Below, piece after piece: positions 1 to 20,343 of a stretch of 64,000 bases of DNA; the first letter of the stretch is position 1; every line of letters starts with the position of its first letter. The DNA comes from Larimichthys crocea (Eukaryota > Chordata > Actinopteri > Sciaenidae), in contig NC_040027.1 of assembly GCF_000972845.2 (NCBI RefSeq), positions 10,522,954 through 10,586,953 of the forward strand, given 5' to 3'. A model generated the notes under the pieces. That model was given only the letters and a program-made list of their open reading frames with translations. It was not told where the DNA came from and did no database searches. Made by a program: the position numbers and the translations under genes.

Positions 1-942
1 GCTTTATGATTATTATTGCTGGCACGCGCTCAGACTCGCGGTGGAGTCGGTGGAAGGAGGCGAGGGAGGAATGAGAGAAGTGTATCAAACGCCAACAAAA
101 GGATGAAGAAAAGAGGCTCGTAGCAGGAGCATCAAACGGTTCGAGGGGTCGTATCGCAGTGAAGCGTTGTTTTCCCAACCAGAGGAGCTGAAGAAAGAAG
201 TTTGAACCTCACAGCCAAAATAAAGTTTTACTGTCGAACAGACAGGCCGAACATGTCCTCTTCATAACCCCGGATCGTAAAACAGCACCATCAGCCAGAG
301 CCCCCTGCTCTGCAAGCACTGCCTTGGCACTCAGGTGGTCTCTCATAACTCACACCCTCTCGCCCCCAATACTTCACACCGAGACAGTCAAAAATATTCA
401 GACTGAGCAGCATGTTGCCCTGAAATTTATGAACAGTAGTTAGCCAGGCGATTTATGGCATCGCTGTGACCCCCCGACACTCTGGCTTGTGACTTCTGAG
501 ATGGTCTATCCAGATGCCTGTCTGCTCGACTCCTGTGCGGGCCCTCGGTACTCAACAGCATCTCCATCACCGGCAGAATAAAAATGAATTAACGCTGTTA
601 TTCTTTGTTTTTCTACGAGACGACGCGGGGAAGGAGGCGCTTTGGACAGCGCTGCTTGACAAAAGGAATGCGAGAGGTTGAAAATGACTTTCCAAGAACT
701 CCGATAGTCGTCTTTCCAGGGCCTGGATTCTGGGAACGCTCACCTGAAACATTCCCAGAGTCTCTGCTTATTTGTTCTGATGAAACATTAGCTCCCAGAA
801 ACTGACACAGAAACTTCTTTACACATACTACTGCTGCTGCAAAAGGCATCCACGTTTACATACTTCTATTCGTATGCAGATCCACTCAGACAGGTTGCAG
901 GAGTGATTATTTAAAGCAGGCAGTGTGGATGAAAGTTTCAAT

Positions 943-1142
943 CAAGTCTATTCCTGGACGCCTGCCTGGTGAGGTGATCCAGGCAGGTCCCTCCAGGAGG
1001 GACCATGTCTCTCGGCTGGCCTGGGAACACCTTGGGGTCCCCCTGGAAGAGCTGGACGAAGTGGCCGGGGAGAGGGAAGTCTGGGCCTCCCTGCTGAAGC
1101 TGCTGCCCCCACGACCCGACTAACGGATAAAGCGGAAGAAGA
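943..1142 (+). mobile_element. LINE 3' end fragment
   Basis: The plus strand reads through a peptide ending HLGVPLEELDEVAGEREVWA and then SLLKLLPPRPD followed by a stop. This is the extreme C-terminus of a non-LTR retrotransposon reverse transcriptase that is very abundant in fish genomes. It is followed by the usual short tail of the type gataaagcggaagaaga. Only about 200 bp remain, so it is a 5'-truncated dead copy. Clade assignment (L2/Rex1-like) is from memory and uncertain. Confidence 0.7.
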
Positions 1143-1499
1143 CGAGACGAGACTATTCCAAGATTTATCGACATATAGAACAGTTTAGTGTCAATCAAGG
1201 TACTTCCGCTACTTATAAAACCAGTACTGCAACATTACCCGTACAGTAATACCTTACAAACCTGCAGATATCAGAGGGTGTCTGTCTCAGTATGTATCGT
1301 CACTGTGGCTATATGAAGGATCTGAGTTATTAACAAATTGAAAATGGAGTGTCTTCATTTCATTTTAAATAAAACATGATGTGTATCGTTTTCACATAAA
1401 ACTGTCCACAGAGCAAGGCGCACTTCGAAAAGGAGAAATAATAATAAAAACAGAATGAGAGTATCTTTTGGGATTGCCCATTACATTATATACTAGGTT

Positions 1500-2028
1500 T
1501 GAATCCAGGGGAGGATATAGGGAAGAGAAAGGCCCAACTATTACAGATTCTCCTACTAGTGGCGAGGAAAATGATAACCCCTCTACCTTCCACCCTTCAA
1601 CAATGGCGAGAGAGACTAAAGAATGATGGAAAAGATAACTGCAAAACTTCAGGTACAAATGGATTCGTTTTTGGTTTTGTGGGCCCCTGTCATTTCCCAT
1701 TTTGGATGGCCAGACAGATAATTTGGTAACGGCTGGTCGTAAGAAGCTATTTCAGTATTTTTTGTTGTTTTGTGGAGGTCTCCTGCGGAAAGTACTTTCT
1801 CTCCCTTATTCTGGGATTAGTTTGGTGGGATGTCCATCAGTGTGCCTTATTCTGGGATTAGTTTGGTGGGATGTCCATCAGTGTGGTTTGTCTTGATTTG
1901 GGATTGTAGGTATGCTGAGACACTAATTGTTCCTGGGTCGTTGTGTTTTGTTTTTAGTGTAATGTTTTGTGTTGTTCTTTATATGCATAATTTCAAATAA
2001 AAGAATGTTCAAAAAAAAACAAAACAGA
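1500..2028 (+). mobile_element. L1-like LINE 3' end, 5'-truncated
   Basis: Translation near 1530-1700 gives LLLVARKMIT, then QQWRERL and, after a frameshift, MEKITAKLQVQMDSFLVLW. This matches the C-terminal pattern of L1/Tx1-type ORF2 proteins (an ARKxIT motif, a Trp-containing segment, then MEKxT...LW). About 290 bp of 3' UTR follow, ending in aataaa at about 1997 and an A-rich tail near 2011-2025. The frameshift and truncation make it inactive. The UTR contains a 41-bp tandem duplication. Confidence 0.7.
1804..1885. repeat. 41-bp tandem duplication (2 copies)
   Basis: Units 1804-1844 and 1845-1885 are identical, beginning ccttattctgggattag. They lie inside the 3' UTR of the L1-like fragment, so they may be a feature of that element family or a local duplication. 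Confidence 0.9.
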
Positions 2029-2562
2029 ATGAGATATAAACTTGCGAGGGCCACCAATGAATTAAAAAATAAAACCTATGACACGTGAAATGATTGCAAT
2101 TCTTCCATATCTGGAACAGGATGTGATAAGCACACAGCAGCTGATACTAAACAAACCTAACGGATACGTTTCATTTTCAGTCTCGAACCCGGAATCCTGA
2201 ACGCACCCACGTTATATAATAATCCTTGTCTTATTGTGATGATCCCATCAATGCACACAACGTGTCAGCAAACACTCATCAGGCCAACTCTAAGCAGTGC
2301 AAACAACCTGGTGCTGCCTTCCCATACATCCTACACGGGATTAGACGCCTCCTTCCTTGCCATTTTTTCCAAAATCAGCAACAGACTCATGTATTTTATG
2401 CACAAAAATATGAAAAAGTTCTGAAAAGCACTTCAGCCCTGCTTTTGTTCCTCTTGTATTTTACACCGTTTAGTCAGATTTCTTGTCTGTTTATGTAAAT
2501 ATGAGGTAGACAGTGAAACAAAAATAACTCACAGTCTGCCTAATCAGACTTTATATCGAATA

Positions 2563-2795
2563 AATCGATTCTGATTTCAAAATAAAAGCTTTTAAAGTTT
2601 ATTTTGAAGGGACAACAACAACAACAGCTTGGAGCACTACTTCAGTGTCATGCAGCTAATACAAAAAGGTATCAGCACACCTGAGACACCACAGGAAGGA
2701 GACAGGAGTGATAAAGGGTTGTTTAATGGTGACAAAGCAGGTTTTGGACACCTGGCACAGGTGTACACGGTGCAGACAAACATCTACCCATCACA
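2563..2795. repeat. Dispersed direct repeat, copy 1
   Basis: This roughly 233-bp segment recurs at 4614-4841 with a few substitutions and small indels, such as the number of caa units near 2610. It is rich in short direct repeats and has no open frame that I recognise. It may be a local duplication or two copies of an unidentified element. Confidence 0.9.
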
Positions 2796-3742
2796 CGATA
2801 TGGAAGCCTAAAAATCTGAAAATAAATAAATAGAAATCAACAAATTCCGCTTTATTTGTCATATTTATCATATCAGGTTTTCATTAAAAACAAAACATGA
2901 TGTTCTGTTTTCTCTGACCGACTGGTTCAGACCAGGGTTGAGCTGCATGCTGTGATCACGCCTCACCGGTTTGCTGCCAGTATTTCAGGTTTTTCCTGTT
3001 TAATAAGGTTTTGCATGACAAAGCACTGGGGCCGTCCTTACACACCGAGACAACCTGAGACACACTGAGACAACCTTTCGTGACATCATGCTCATTCAGG
3101 AACAATGCCGCTTATGATTTCTGGAATGTAATATGAGTAGAAAGGACTGTTTGTTTTTTTACTGTGGTTAGTTCAACATGAGGAAGCTTAATGAACTGTG
3201 ATAGAATAACTCTGATGATTTTACTGCACTGTGATCACTGTATCCTGACCTACCTTTACATTATGTGCTCCACATTTAAAAAAAAAACAGGCCTGCAGGT
3301 GTGGGCTGAACCTGTCGGGCAGGTCACTTCAGACAGGCTGGTCTAAACTTTCTTCTTCAGGTTTCGTTCATCTTAATGAGTAAATCCAGTTTGTGGGTTA
3401 TTTTTAAACTTTTGTTCGACAGTCAGAGCTACAGTAGTTACCTGCTGCTGACAGCACAGGGTGAATCTTCAAATAACTTCTACTACAGTGAAAAAACAGT
3501 TTTTAATACATATAAATTATATTTCTGGGTGAGTGGCCGTCATACTTTAATAACAACTGACACACACCTTTTGTTTTGTTTTTTAATCGCCACCTATAAT
3601 TCAGGTGTGGTTATATCTATTAAACTGATTGACTGAAGTTTTGTGTGTCATCCAACTGCCACTGCATGAAAAAACCTGAATGAATGAAGAGGTGGCTCAG
3701 GTGGAACCGGATCCACCGGTCCCGGACACTGGCGGTGGCGAG

Positions 3743-3812
3743 GGGAGGTAGAGGAGAGGAGAGGAGAGGAGAAGAGGAGAGGAGAAGAGAGAGAGGCCGG
3801 AGATAGAGAGAG

Positions 3813-3845
<33 letters not shown>

Positions 3846-3925
3846 CTCGACCATACAACCAGACAGGACAACACACAAGAGAGAGCGAGCGAGAGAGAGA
3901 GAGAAGAGATAGTAGTAGAGAGAGA

Positions 3926-3980
<55 letters not shown>

Positions 3981-4110
3981 CTGAGACATTGCCATATGCG
4001 AGAGAACAGATAGACAGAGAGAGCGAGATAGAGATAGAAGATAGACAGAGAGAGAGAGAGAGCGAGACAGAGAACAGCGAGATCTATAGGCTAGAGAGAG
4101 AGGCGGAGCG
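3743..4110. repeat. GA-rich simple sequence
   Basis: Long (GA)n runs are interrupted by GGA, GATA and CGA units. The long Ser/Leu-rich minus-strand frames here are translations of this repeat and are not genes. Confidence 0.95.
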
Positions 4111-4199
4111 AAGAGAGGAGATGAGAGAGTGAGAGCTGTATAGCAGAGGAGGAGAGACACACACCCAAGACCGATAGAAGCCACAGCAGTAGTGAGCGA

Positions 4200-4520
4200 G
4201 GAGGAGATATATATACACAGGAGATCGATACACATCTAGATCGACACATATATAGATATATTATATAGATTATATATATCTTAGACACACACACATACAT
4301 ATATATCTACACATACCTTAGATCTATAACTTAGAGCTATATAGATAGAGCCACATATATATTATACCCATATAGATATTATACACATAATTATTATATA
4401 CTATATATAATATATATATATTATAATCTATATTACACACACACATATTCTATCTAATATATCTAATCTATATATATATATATATATATATTATCCTATA
4501 TATAATATATGTATATATAA
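4200..4520. repeat. AT-rich (TATA/ATAG) simple sequence
   Basis: Degenerate tata, atag and short (CA)n units directly follow the GA tract. The low complexity makes any TATA-box reading here meaningless. Confidence 0.9.
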
Positions 4521-4613
4521 ATAATTCATAATCTCCTTACACTTTCTGTTTCTATGTCTACCTCATGCCCCCCTTGTCTTTTAAACTGCACCTGTGTCCA
4601 TACCTGTATGGAC

Positions 4614-4841
4614 AATCGATTCTGATTTCAAAATAAAAGCTTTTAAAGTTTATAGTGAAGGGACAACAACAGCTTGGAGCACTACTTCAGTGTCATGCAG
4701 CTAATACAGAAAAGGTATCAGCACACCTGAGACACCACAGGAAGGAGACAGGAGTGATAAAGGGTTGTTTAAAGGTGACAAAGCAGGTTTTTGACACCTG
4801 GCACAGATGTACACGGTGCAGACAAACGTCTACCCATCACA
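4614..4841. repeat. Dispersed direct repeat, copy 2
   Basis: Second copy of the 2563-2795 segment in the same orientation. It ends about 130 bp from the gmds exon 1 splice donor. Both copies share the start aatcgattctgatttcaaaa. Differences include gtttattttgaag in copy 1 against gtttatagtgaag here. Confidence 0.9.
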
Positions 4842-4930
4842 GGAATCATGACAGACTTTCATGAGCAGAAGCTGTGAGGAAACATTAAACCTAGGAGCTC
4901 ATTCATTCCCACAGAGACTCAAACACCGGG

Positions 4931-4931
<1 letters not shown>

Positions 4932-4968
<37 letters not shown>
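4932..4968. repeat. (GT)n microsatellite abutting gmds donor site
   Basis: An uninterrupted GT/AC tract about 37 bp long starts only two bases inside intron 1. On the gmds strand the intron begins GTAAC and runs straight into (AC)n. Confidence 0.95.
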
Positions 4969-4971
<3 letters not shown>

Positions 4972-5064
4972 CTGTCCGGTGATGCCGGTGATCACCGCCA
5001 CCTTCCTCGCCTTGCTCGGCTCTCCGTTCACCGCGGAGCTCACGTCCTCGGAGCACTGTGCCAT
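4972..5064 (-). CDS. gmds: GDP-mannose 4,6-dehydratase, first coding exon
   Basis: GMDS converts GDP-mannose to GDP-4-keto-6-deoxymannose, the first step of de novo GDP-fucose synthesis in the cytosol. The minus strand encodes 31 residues beginning MAQCSEDVSS and ending KVAVITGITGQ. This is the NADP-binding Rossmann beta-strand and the start of the glycine-rich loop found at the N-terminus of every GMDS. The exon closes in phase 0 after CAG with donor GTAACAC; the family sequence continues DGSYLAEF, which must come from exon 2 outside the window. The start is the only in-frame Met ahead of the motif. Lying 5' of MYLK4 in the same orientation agrees with the vertebrate gene order. Only about 8% of the roughly 370-residue protein is here. 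Confidence 0.93.
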
Positions 5065-5333
5065 GTTGGACCGGGTGGAGGTTTCGCGGGGACAGGTACC
5101 TGTGCAGGTGTGTTCGTCACCGTGCTAGCATCCGCTCACAGAGGTACACACAGGACTACACACACAGGACTACACACTGTTTGGCACTACGTAGCAGGAA
5201 GCGGCGGGAGGCTCGGCCAATAGGAGGCGAGCGTGTAGGAGCAGCCGAGGAGGGTTCAACCAAAGAGGAGGAGCGACTCAGAGAAGGAGAGCCCGGATTA
5301 ATACAGCGACCCCTGGAGGACGGAGGGAGAACT
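5065..5333 (-). promoter_or_regulatory. gmds: gmds 5' UTR and GC-rich promoter region
   Basis: The 270 bp upstream of the gmds ATG are GC-rich with several CpGs (ccgcgg, gcggcgggag, ggcgagcg) and no convincing TATA box. A CCAAT motif lies at 5217-5221 in ggccaatagga, a typical NF-Y context. This fits a housekeeping promoter. The transcription start cannot be fixed from sequence alone. The GATA/GGAT satellite cuts the region off at about 5340. Confidence 0.5.
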
Positions 5334-5340
5334 ACAGCTC

Positions 5341-5343
5341 ATG

Positions 5344-5422
<79 letters not shown>

Positions 5423-5946
5423 GAATGAATGGATGGATGGATGGATGATAGATGGATGGATGGATAGATAGATGATAGATGATGGATGGGTGGATGGATG
5501 GATGGATGGATGAATGGAGGGATGATGGATGGATGGATGGATGGATAGATAGATGATAGATGGATGGATGGATGAATGGTTGGATGGATGGATGGATGAT
5601 AGATGGATGGATGGATAGATAGATGATAGATGATGGATGGATGGATGGATGGATGGATGGATGGATGGATGGATGGATGAATGGATGGATGGATGGATGG
5701 ATGATAGATGATGGATGGAAGGATGGATAGATGGATGATAGATGATGGATGGATGGATGATAGATAGATGGATGGATGAATGGATGGATGGATGGATGGA
5801 TAGATAGATGATAGATGGAAGGATGGATAGATGGATGATAGATGAATGGATGGATGGATGGATAGATGGATGGATAGATGGATGGATGGATGGATGGATA
5901 GATGGATGATAGATGGATAGATGGATGGATAGATAGATGATAGATG
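5341..5946. repeat. GATA/GGAT/GATG satellite, about 600 bp
   Basis: It begins with a pure (GATA)n run (about 5344-5420) and passes into mixed ggat, gatg and gata units to about 5946. The Ser/Ile/His/Pro-rich minus-strand frames of over 200 codons are repeat translations. Confidence 0.97.
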
Positions 5947-7430
5947 TAAACAATGTATTCCATTGCAGGGAAGGTTGTCTCCATTTGAATTAATTATCAT
6001 AGTTATTTGAATTTTACTTTGATTTTATTTTGGATTTTGATTTTTGATTTTTTTTGGCAGACGCTGCTGCCAATATTATTATGAAACAAATAAATGAATA
6101 AATAAATGAAAATGGAATATGTAATCTAACCGTGTTGAAATCTATGTTTTAAACACAAACACAAATATTTAGAAATTATTTTTCATCCAGCTTCTTTTAA
6201 TGATAACACAGTTGATTGTTGGGTTTTTATTTAATGGCTGCAGTTTTTATGACACCAATCATTTTATGTCATCGTAACGTCTTTGTGCTTGTGCCTGGCT
6301 GTCACTTTGGTATGTTCAAACTGCTGCTGTATCATCTGAATAACTGCATATAGCCTACAGGGTCATGAATAAAGGCTGAAACCAAAAACAAGCAGGTATT
6401 GTGTCTGTTAAAGGCAGGGCATATCAACTCCTCAAGGAAGAGAGCTTTCCTGGTGTTCTTCACAAACTGAAAGAACTGGCTGGTAGGCAGGTTTTCCTTT
6501 CGGGTCTGATTTGACAATGATGTAGTCTTTCTGACTCTTATTGACATTCTCTTTAACATTTGCATTAGTGTGGTCTCAGGCAAATTTGCTTAAGCTTTGA
6601 GCCTCTATGCAAAGTTAGGAGAAGTAGAAGCTGGCTCTGGATGAATTTATCATCAGTTATCATGAACCCAGAGTAAATCTACATCTCTGAGCATGAATAC
6701 AGCAACATAAGCTTAGTTAAGAAGTGTTGGGGACAAAATCAATTTTATTTACCGACAGGAACAAAATTCTCAGCTTTGACTTCCCTTTTAATGAACTTGA
6801 TGCAAGCCTTCACTCAAGAACAAGAGGGTTTCTGTGTGTGTGTTTGGTGGTGCTGACATTTCTATAACCTATTCTTTAGTCATGCTGTCAACCCTATTGT
6901 GCAAATGTGGGTCGGTTCACATCCTTATCAAACAACTGAGGAGGATCACTTGGACGTACAATGCCAGTCCAAAGTTCATCCACTCTTTCTCATCCGGTCG
7001 TTCATTTCATTGTAGATTAACCAGAGTGGCGACTTCCATGGCTGTGGAGGGAAGACAATGCTGAAGTGGAAAACAATGCAGTGCCTTAAAGGCTTATGCA
7101 GGATTGGCTGCTGCTTTGATTGACAGGTTTGTGTGGTTACAGGTGGCTTGTTTGACCGCACATGCGATCCACGTATTTGCCGACTTTTAGCCAAGAGCTA
7201 GGGCCACCACAGAGTCCAGAGTCTGTGGAGGCCAGGTCATTCGATCCAACGCTGTCTTTCTTCCCTCATATAACCTGGAGGAGGTGTGGTTTTGGTCCTT
7301 GTACTGAGCTCAAGTGTCTCTCTTTGTGGTCCCTCAGTCGTGGTTTCTCTTTTCCATAATGATAGCCTTGGTGCTGAATTTATCTCTTCATTAGATTCAA
7401 CAGACTTTGGCTGGTGTTTGAGAGATGTTC
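5947..7430. other. Intergenic, nothing recognised
   Basis: Mostly AT-rich unique sequence between gmds and mylk4. Short frames have no family resemblance and no paired splice signals that I could defend. Confidence 0.5.
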
Positions 7431-7439
7431 AGTGAGACA

Positions 7440-7900
7440 GTGAGTGTCGATTCACATGTTAAATAAGCCCATTCATTGTCCTAACCACACTCTCGACCTT
7501 GTTCTCTCATATGGCACTGCACAATTGAATTTATTGGATTACAAGCCTTTAGGCAGGAGCTCCTAGAGCAGATGTCTATCTGTTATTGCATCTGCATTTA
7601 ATTCAATGCTATGTAAGCAGAGTCTCTGTGGACTGAGCTACTGCCACATGATGAATCTGTCTTTATTATCAACATACGTCAAACTTCTTCCAGCCTTAGA
7701 GGTTTTAGCCATCGATGGACTAATATCTGACCTTCCCTTTCTCTATAAAGTCCAACCGATTTTCTCCACAACATTTGAGGTTGTCTCTGTACTTGTCTTG
7801 ATAGGTCTTAGTGCTGCATGTGATACCATTGACCATCGACCGTCACATCCTATTACAGAGACATGAGCATCTAACTGACAATAAAAGAACCGTAAGTTCC
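7440..7900 (+). mobile_element. Degenerate LINE fragment (endonuclease/RT)
   Basis: Near 7480-7515 the plus strand reads HTLDLVLSYG, the end of an AP endonuclease domain in L2/Rex1-type LINEs. Near 7795-7840 it reads LIGLSAACDTIDH, a decayed form of the reverse-transcriptase motif LDLSAAFDTVDH. Stops and frameshifts lie between. The fragment is old and non-functional; its limits are approximate. Confidence 0.65.
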
Positions 7901-10900
7901 TTCAGTTACCCTAGAATGAGCTCTATAGATGCTGCAGGTCCTCTTCCATGTTGAACAACCGTATTTCTACAGTAACCCAGTAGTACAGTTCTCTCCAGGA
8001 AACTGTGGATGATTATATCTGGTAAGAATCACACAGAATATGAGCTGTTACCTTCAGGCAGACGATACCGAAATCAGCGGTGTAAACTGAGATGGTTTCG
8101 TGTCTGTTTCAGTCGAGCCTAATACAAGCAGAGGTCACGTAGGCTGAACGCTGCAACAGCTGATTACTTCACAGTGTGTGTTTGTACATGTGTTCTTTTT
8201 TCTGTTGATGATTTTGTTTGCTGGTGTCCGCATACACCACTGTATGAATAATATGTTATTAGGTCAAGCCGTGTAGAGTGCAAGTCAAATCTCCACATGG
8301 GAACAATAAAGTATATATTTATATATCTAATATATCGCATATGATACTCGCCATAAATATTCCAACTTTATTTCAGGGGTGAATTTAGTGGTGGTTACAT
8401 TTATTATAGAATTGAACTGACAGTATGCCAAAATAAACACAATTTCGGGAGCAGGACTTGATATAATTACCGACAGAGGAATTCATTTCACATCACTCCA
8501 GACACTATCTATAACAGGAGCGATCAAACACTCCTCTCTTAGCTCCTAATCTCTTATTATTCTTGTACATTTGAGCGTGTATCACAACATCTGCTCCAGC
8601 TGAGGGTGTCAGTAGCGCTGTGAGAGAGCGCTCGCTCACCGCTCTGGACTTCCCAGCATGATGGAAGGTGTGATTTCATTACAGTCTAAAGAAAACATCA
8701 TGGTGTAGAATAAGAAAAAAAAGGTGCCTGGGGTCCTGAGAAGCACAGCAGTCTGCTCATCCACCCCGCCTGATCAAAAGAGAACAACACACAGCTCTGT
8801 TACAACTCGGGGCTCTTCTTCTTTTCTTCTCTTGTTTGGACGGCGAGTGTCTAGCTGTGTGTTTCCAAGGTATTTGACTCGCACTGCGTGTCCACTGCTC
8901 TGCAGAGACCTTCACCCTTCACACGTGTTGTGTGTGGGAACCAATGACTGTTAAAAAAAAAAAGATGGATGACATGACAGCTTTCTTAAAGTGAAGCCAA
9001 AACATCTCGCTCGCTCCCTGTCGGCTGTCTGCAGTACTGCTCATAAAGCCTCCCTCCATCTATGTTAACAGATGGGACACGAGCCAGGCTAAAATATCAA
9101 AGTACACATCAAATTTGTTTTTCCCGGGTGCTCTCCAGATCCACAAGCCACTATAACCAGATTAAAGGGAATGAACAAACACCCTTCTGAGGGTCTGGGG
9201 TTTGCCCACCAGCACATCAGCCATAAAAACACAAATACTGACGTGCTCTGCACTTTAGTTTTGGGATTTCTGCTCCCCTGTTGCGCCTCCCTTCGAAACC
9301 TCTGTGCTTTGGGACCCATCCCCTGCTGGCCAGACCTGAGGCCTGACACACACTCTACTGCAGGGTACTTACTAGTTAACAAGACACGTCCATCTGCACA
9401 CAGGTGTTTGGGCATCATGACTTTGTTTCTATTGTTTGTCTACTCAAATTTTAAAATATTAAAAATGATTTCCGATTAATAAGATAGTTTCTGTCACTTT
9501 AGGCAGTTGTTATCATGCTGATCCATGTGTGAGTGTTAGTGTTGTTTGTTTGAGATTCGAGAGGAGGAGGAGCAGCCAGGTGTCACTTGGGGACAGGGAG
9601 TGTCTGCATACCTGTTCACCTGGCAACAGGGACAGGTGATGAGGAGAGCACAGTGCCTGAGGTGAAGAGGATGAAGCAGGAGGTTAATCCCCGACTCCTG
9701 GCTGAACCTGGAAGCCTGTAAAAGTTTCAACAGCACCCCCAAGTGACAACATGGAGGACTCATCCCATGTGTGGTATCTGTCCACAACTCAAGTAAGTCA
9801 ATACTGACTGAATAATTATGAATATGTATATATGCTCCTTTAATATATTCCTATGCTCGTTTTCTCAAACTGCACAGAAAAGATGTGTGTCTGTGTGTTT
9901 TACTGAGACTTTAGACAGAAATAAACAGATCTTGGAGACTTCATTGAGATGAGGTTGTGAAATTATTTATGTTAACTAATTAAATCTTGGTTGCAGCTGG
10001 ATTTCTTTTCCTCTTCCTGCTCCCAGAGCCCCTCACTCGCCTCGACGGTTTGATTCAATCTGATATTTTTGATGGATGTGAAACTCCGTGCAGACGGCAA
10101 AACAGAGTGTTACCACAGAGACGCTTTAGACCCGGACCTATACTCTATGTTTTATGGCATGTTTATGATGTGATGGGGAAGCTGACTGAAATCTAGTTCA
10201 GCCTAAGAAGCGAAAAGAAATGAACTTTAGTTGTCTTTCATTTACTTTAATGATGATAATCATGCCAGGCTTCTATAGAAAACTGATTTTAAAATGACTA
10301 GTAGTCATATTTCAGCCAAAATTATAGTTATAGATATAATTATTATTATTGCAGCTGTGTATGTTCGTCTCTAAATCTCTGATCAGGTTCTGCTCGAGGT
10401 TTCTGCTTCTTTAAGAAAGTTTTTTTCTTGCCTCTGTTACCAAGAGTTTGCTCATGGTGGGACTTGTTGGGTCTCTGTAAATAATATTACAAAGAGTACA
10501 GTCTAGATCTGCTCTGTATGGAAAATGAAATAACTTTTTCATATATATTTACAAAACTTTCATGCACATGGTCACACACATTCCTGTCCAAAGAAACACA
10601 CTGTAAAAAAACAAAAACACTGTACTTGTTTTCTAGTGTGCTTTATTTTTATATATATAGAATTTTTTTTTTTGGCTTATTTTTATTCTACATTTATTCA
10701 TGACTCATCATTACACAAGAAAACTTGAAAAACATTATCATGAATTCAAATAAACAAGTATCCAAAATGACAAAGCTTTTCCGTTTCCAAATGGAGCGGC
10801 CGAGCAACTGAGTGACGGATATTCCTCCAGGTTCCCATCTGGGACAATAAAGCACTGACTGATGTCTTCCCTGCTCTGCTGTTGGCTCTTCATCAAGCTG

Positions 10901-11344
10901 AACTGTGCGTTTACACAGAATGTGCACAAGTGAAGTCTCCCCTGAAAATAATCTTGAATAAAAAGCTTTGCACTTCAAGTACAGTAAATAAATGAACGAA
11001 AATGAAGAATTCACTTCAGTCATAAACATGAATTATTCATAGGTAGTATTCTGTTGTCCGTTATGCCTTCATGGAAGGTGAGAGGGCTACTCCAAACTGC
11101 CGAAGCAAAGGCGAGCTAATGGCATGAACGCGTACAGAAGGAAGTCCAGTCTACAGAGATGTGATCTGAGTGTGGCTCCAACAGAGAAGTATTCAGACTT
11201 TCAGGGGAATGAGTGGATGTAGTGTTGTGTTATATACAAAATAAATTAACGTGGTGTGAAATCAACCAAGCTCTGCAAGTATCTTTTTGTTTTTTTACTT
11301 TATGTTAAAGACAGAATAACATTTTTTTTATAAGACTTAAATTA
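7901..11344. other. Intergenic / possible mylk4 3' flank, nothing recognised
   Basis: No supported gene. The part nearest mylk4 (about 10.7-11.8 kb) could include its 3' UTR. Several tttatt motifs near 10.68 kb would read AATAAA on the mylk4 strand, but the polyadenylation site is not determinable here. Confidence 0.4.
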
Positions 11345-11376
11345 AAAGAAAGAAAGAAAGAAAGAAAGAAAGAAAA
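11345..11376. repeat. (GAAA)n microsatellite
   Basis: About seven to eight gaaa units, downstream of mylk4. Confidence 0.9.
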
Positions 11377-11825
11377 TCTGTATTCACAAAAATATAGTAT
11401 TTAAATAATAGCATTCAGTCTATACTTTGTTTAAAGTTGTTTGCTAAATCTTGAAGAGATAGGCCCGAAAAAAAAAGTGCAAAGCATGCAACAAACCAGG
11501 ACAACATGACGAACTGATCACTGGCAGAGGGAGAATAAACTGTCGGTCTGACGATAAACCGCTGATTTTCAGTGTTTCGTTACTGTTTCAGCGATACGCG
11601 TGGAAGTTGTAGAAGTGACAAGTAATTCAAGCTTTTAGTCTCTGACGTTTTTGGTTTCGTGACACAGGCGGTTCTGTTGCAGCTACAGTAATTACACGCC
11701 GCCGTAGAGCTTAGACAGTCCTCACTGGTTCAGTCTGGAGGTCTGTGCTCTGCAGCATGCAAGCAGAAGGCAGCGTTTACGTCTCTATTGACTAACTATT
11801 CAGATGACGACTACAAGCTGTGGAG

Positions 11826-11957
11826 CTAAGCTGACATGAGGATGCGAAGCGGAGAGTAGTCATCCAGGTCAGCCATACAGGTACAGCAGCATTGGTCCAG
11901 TGTTGGGCTCCGGGGCCCTACATTGTCAAAAGGCATGCTGAGGGCCTCACAGTGTTT
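11826..11957 (-). CDS. mylk4: Candidate alternative 3' exon of mylk4
   Basis: A good acceptor (tttccttcctag) opens a 132-nt frame of 43 codons plus stop. It reads KHCEALSMPFDNVG at the start and MADLDDYSPLRILMSA at the end. It is in phase 0, so it could splice directly to the kinase exon ending at 12728 (phase 0). It could equally be a 3' UTR exon joined to the donor at 12044, just past the stop codon of the favoured last exon. The tail resembles nothing I know. Transcripts are needed to choose. Confidence 0.3.
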   Translation of the reverse strand, partial: KHCEALSMPFDNVGPRSPTLDQCCCTCMADLDDYSPLRILMSA

Positions 11958-12048
11958 CTAGGAAGGAAACAGGCAAAGTTTAAGTTCATAAAGAGCTAGA
12001 TGGTGAAGAAATGATGTTTTTAGATTGAGAAATATTAATCTCACCTTT

Positions 12049-20343
<8,295 letters not shown>

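Larger units (their letters stand above)
1..4971 (-). other. gmds: gmds intron 1 (part)
   Basis: This stretch lies downstream, on the minus strand, of the gmds first coding exon and so is intron 1. I searched both strands for the next gmds coding segment, which should continue the Rossmann motif with DGSYLAEFLLEKGYEVHG-like sequence, and did not see it. Exon 2 is therefore left of the window, as expected for a gene known for very long introns in vertebrates. The intron holds two LINE 3' ends, a 230-bp direct repeat, and GA- and AT-rich simple sequence, listed separately. Nothing else was recognised in 1-940, 2030-2560 or 2800-3740. Confidence 0.75.

Noticed and set aside
938..1198. 86-codon minus-strand frame as a gene
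   Set aside because: It is the antisense of a LINE reverse-transcriptase C-terminus read on the plus strand.
3620..4300. 195-codon Ser/Leu-rich minus-strand frame
   Set aside because: Product of the (GA)n tract; low complexity only.
5341..5946. CRISPR-like or regulatory repeat array
   Set aside because: Simple tetranucleotide satellite without spacers, in a vertebrate nuclear genome.
5298..6000. Three overlapping minus-strand frames of over 200 codons rich in Ser, Ile, His and Pro
   Set aside because: They are translations of the GATA/GGAT satellite in three frames; no gene.
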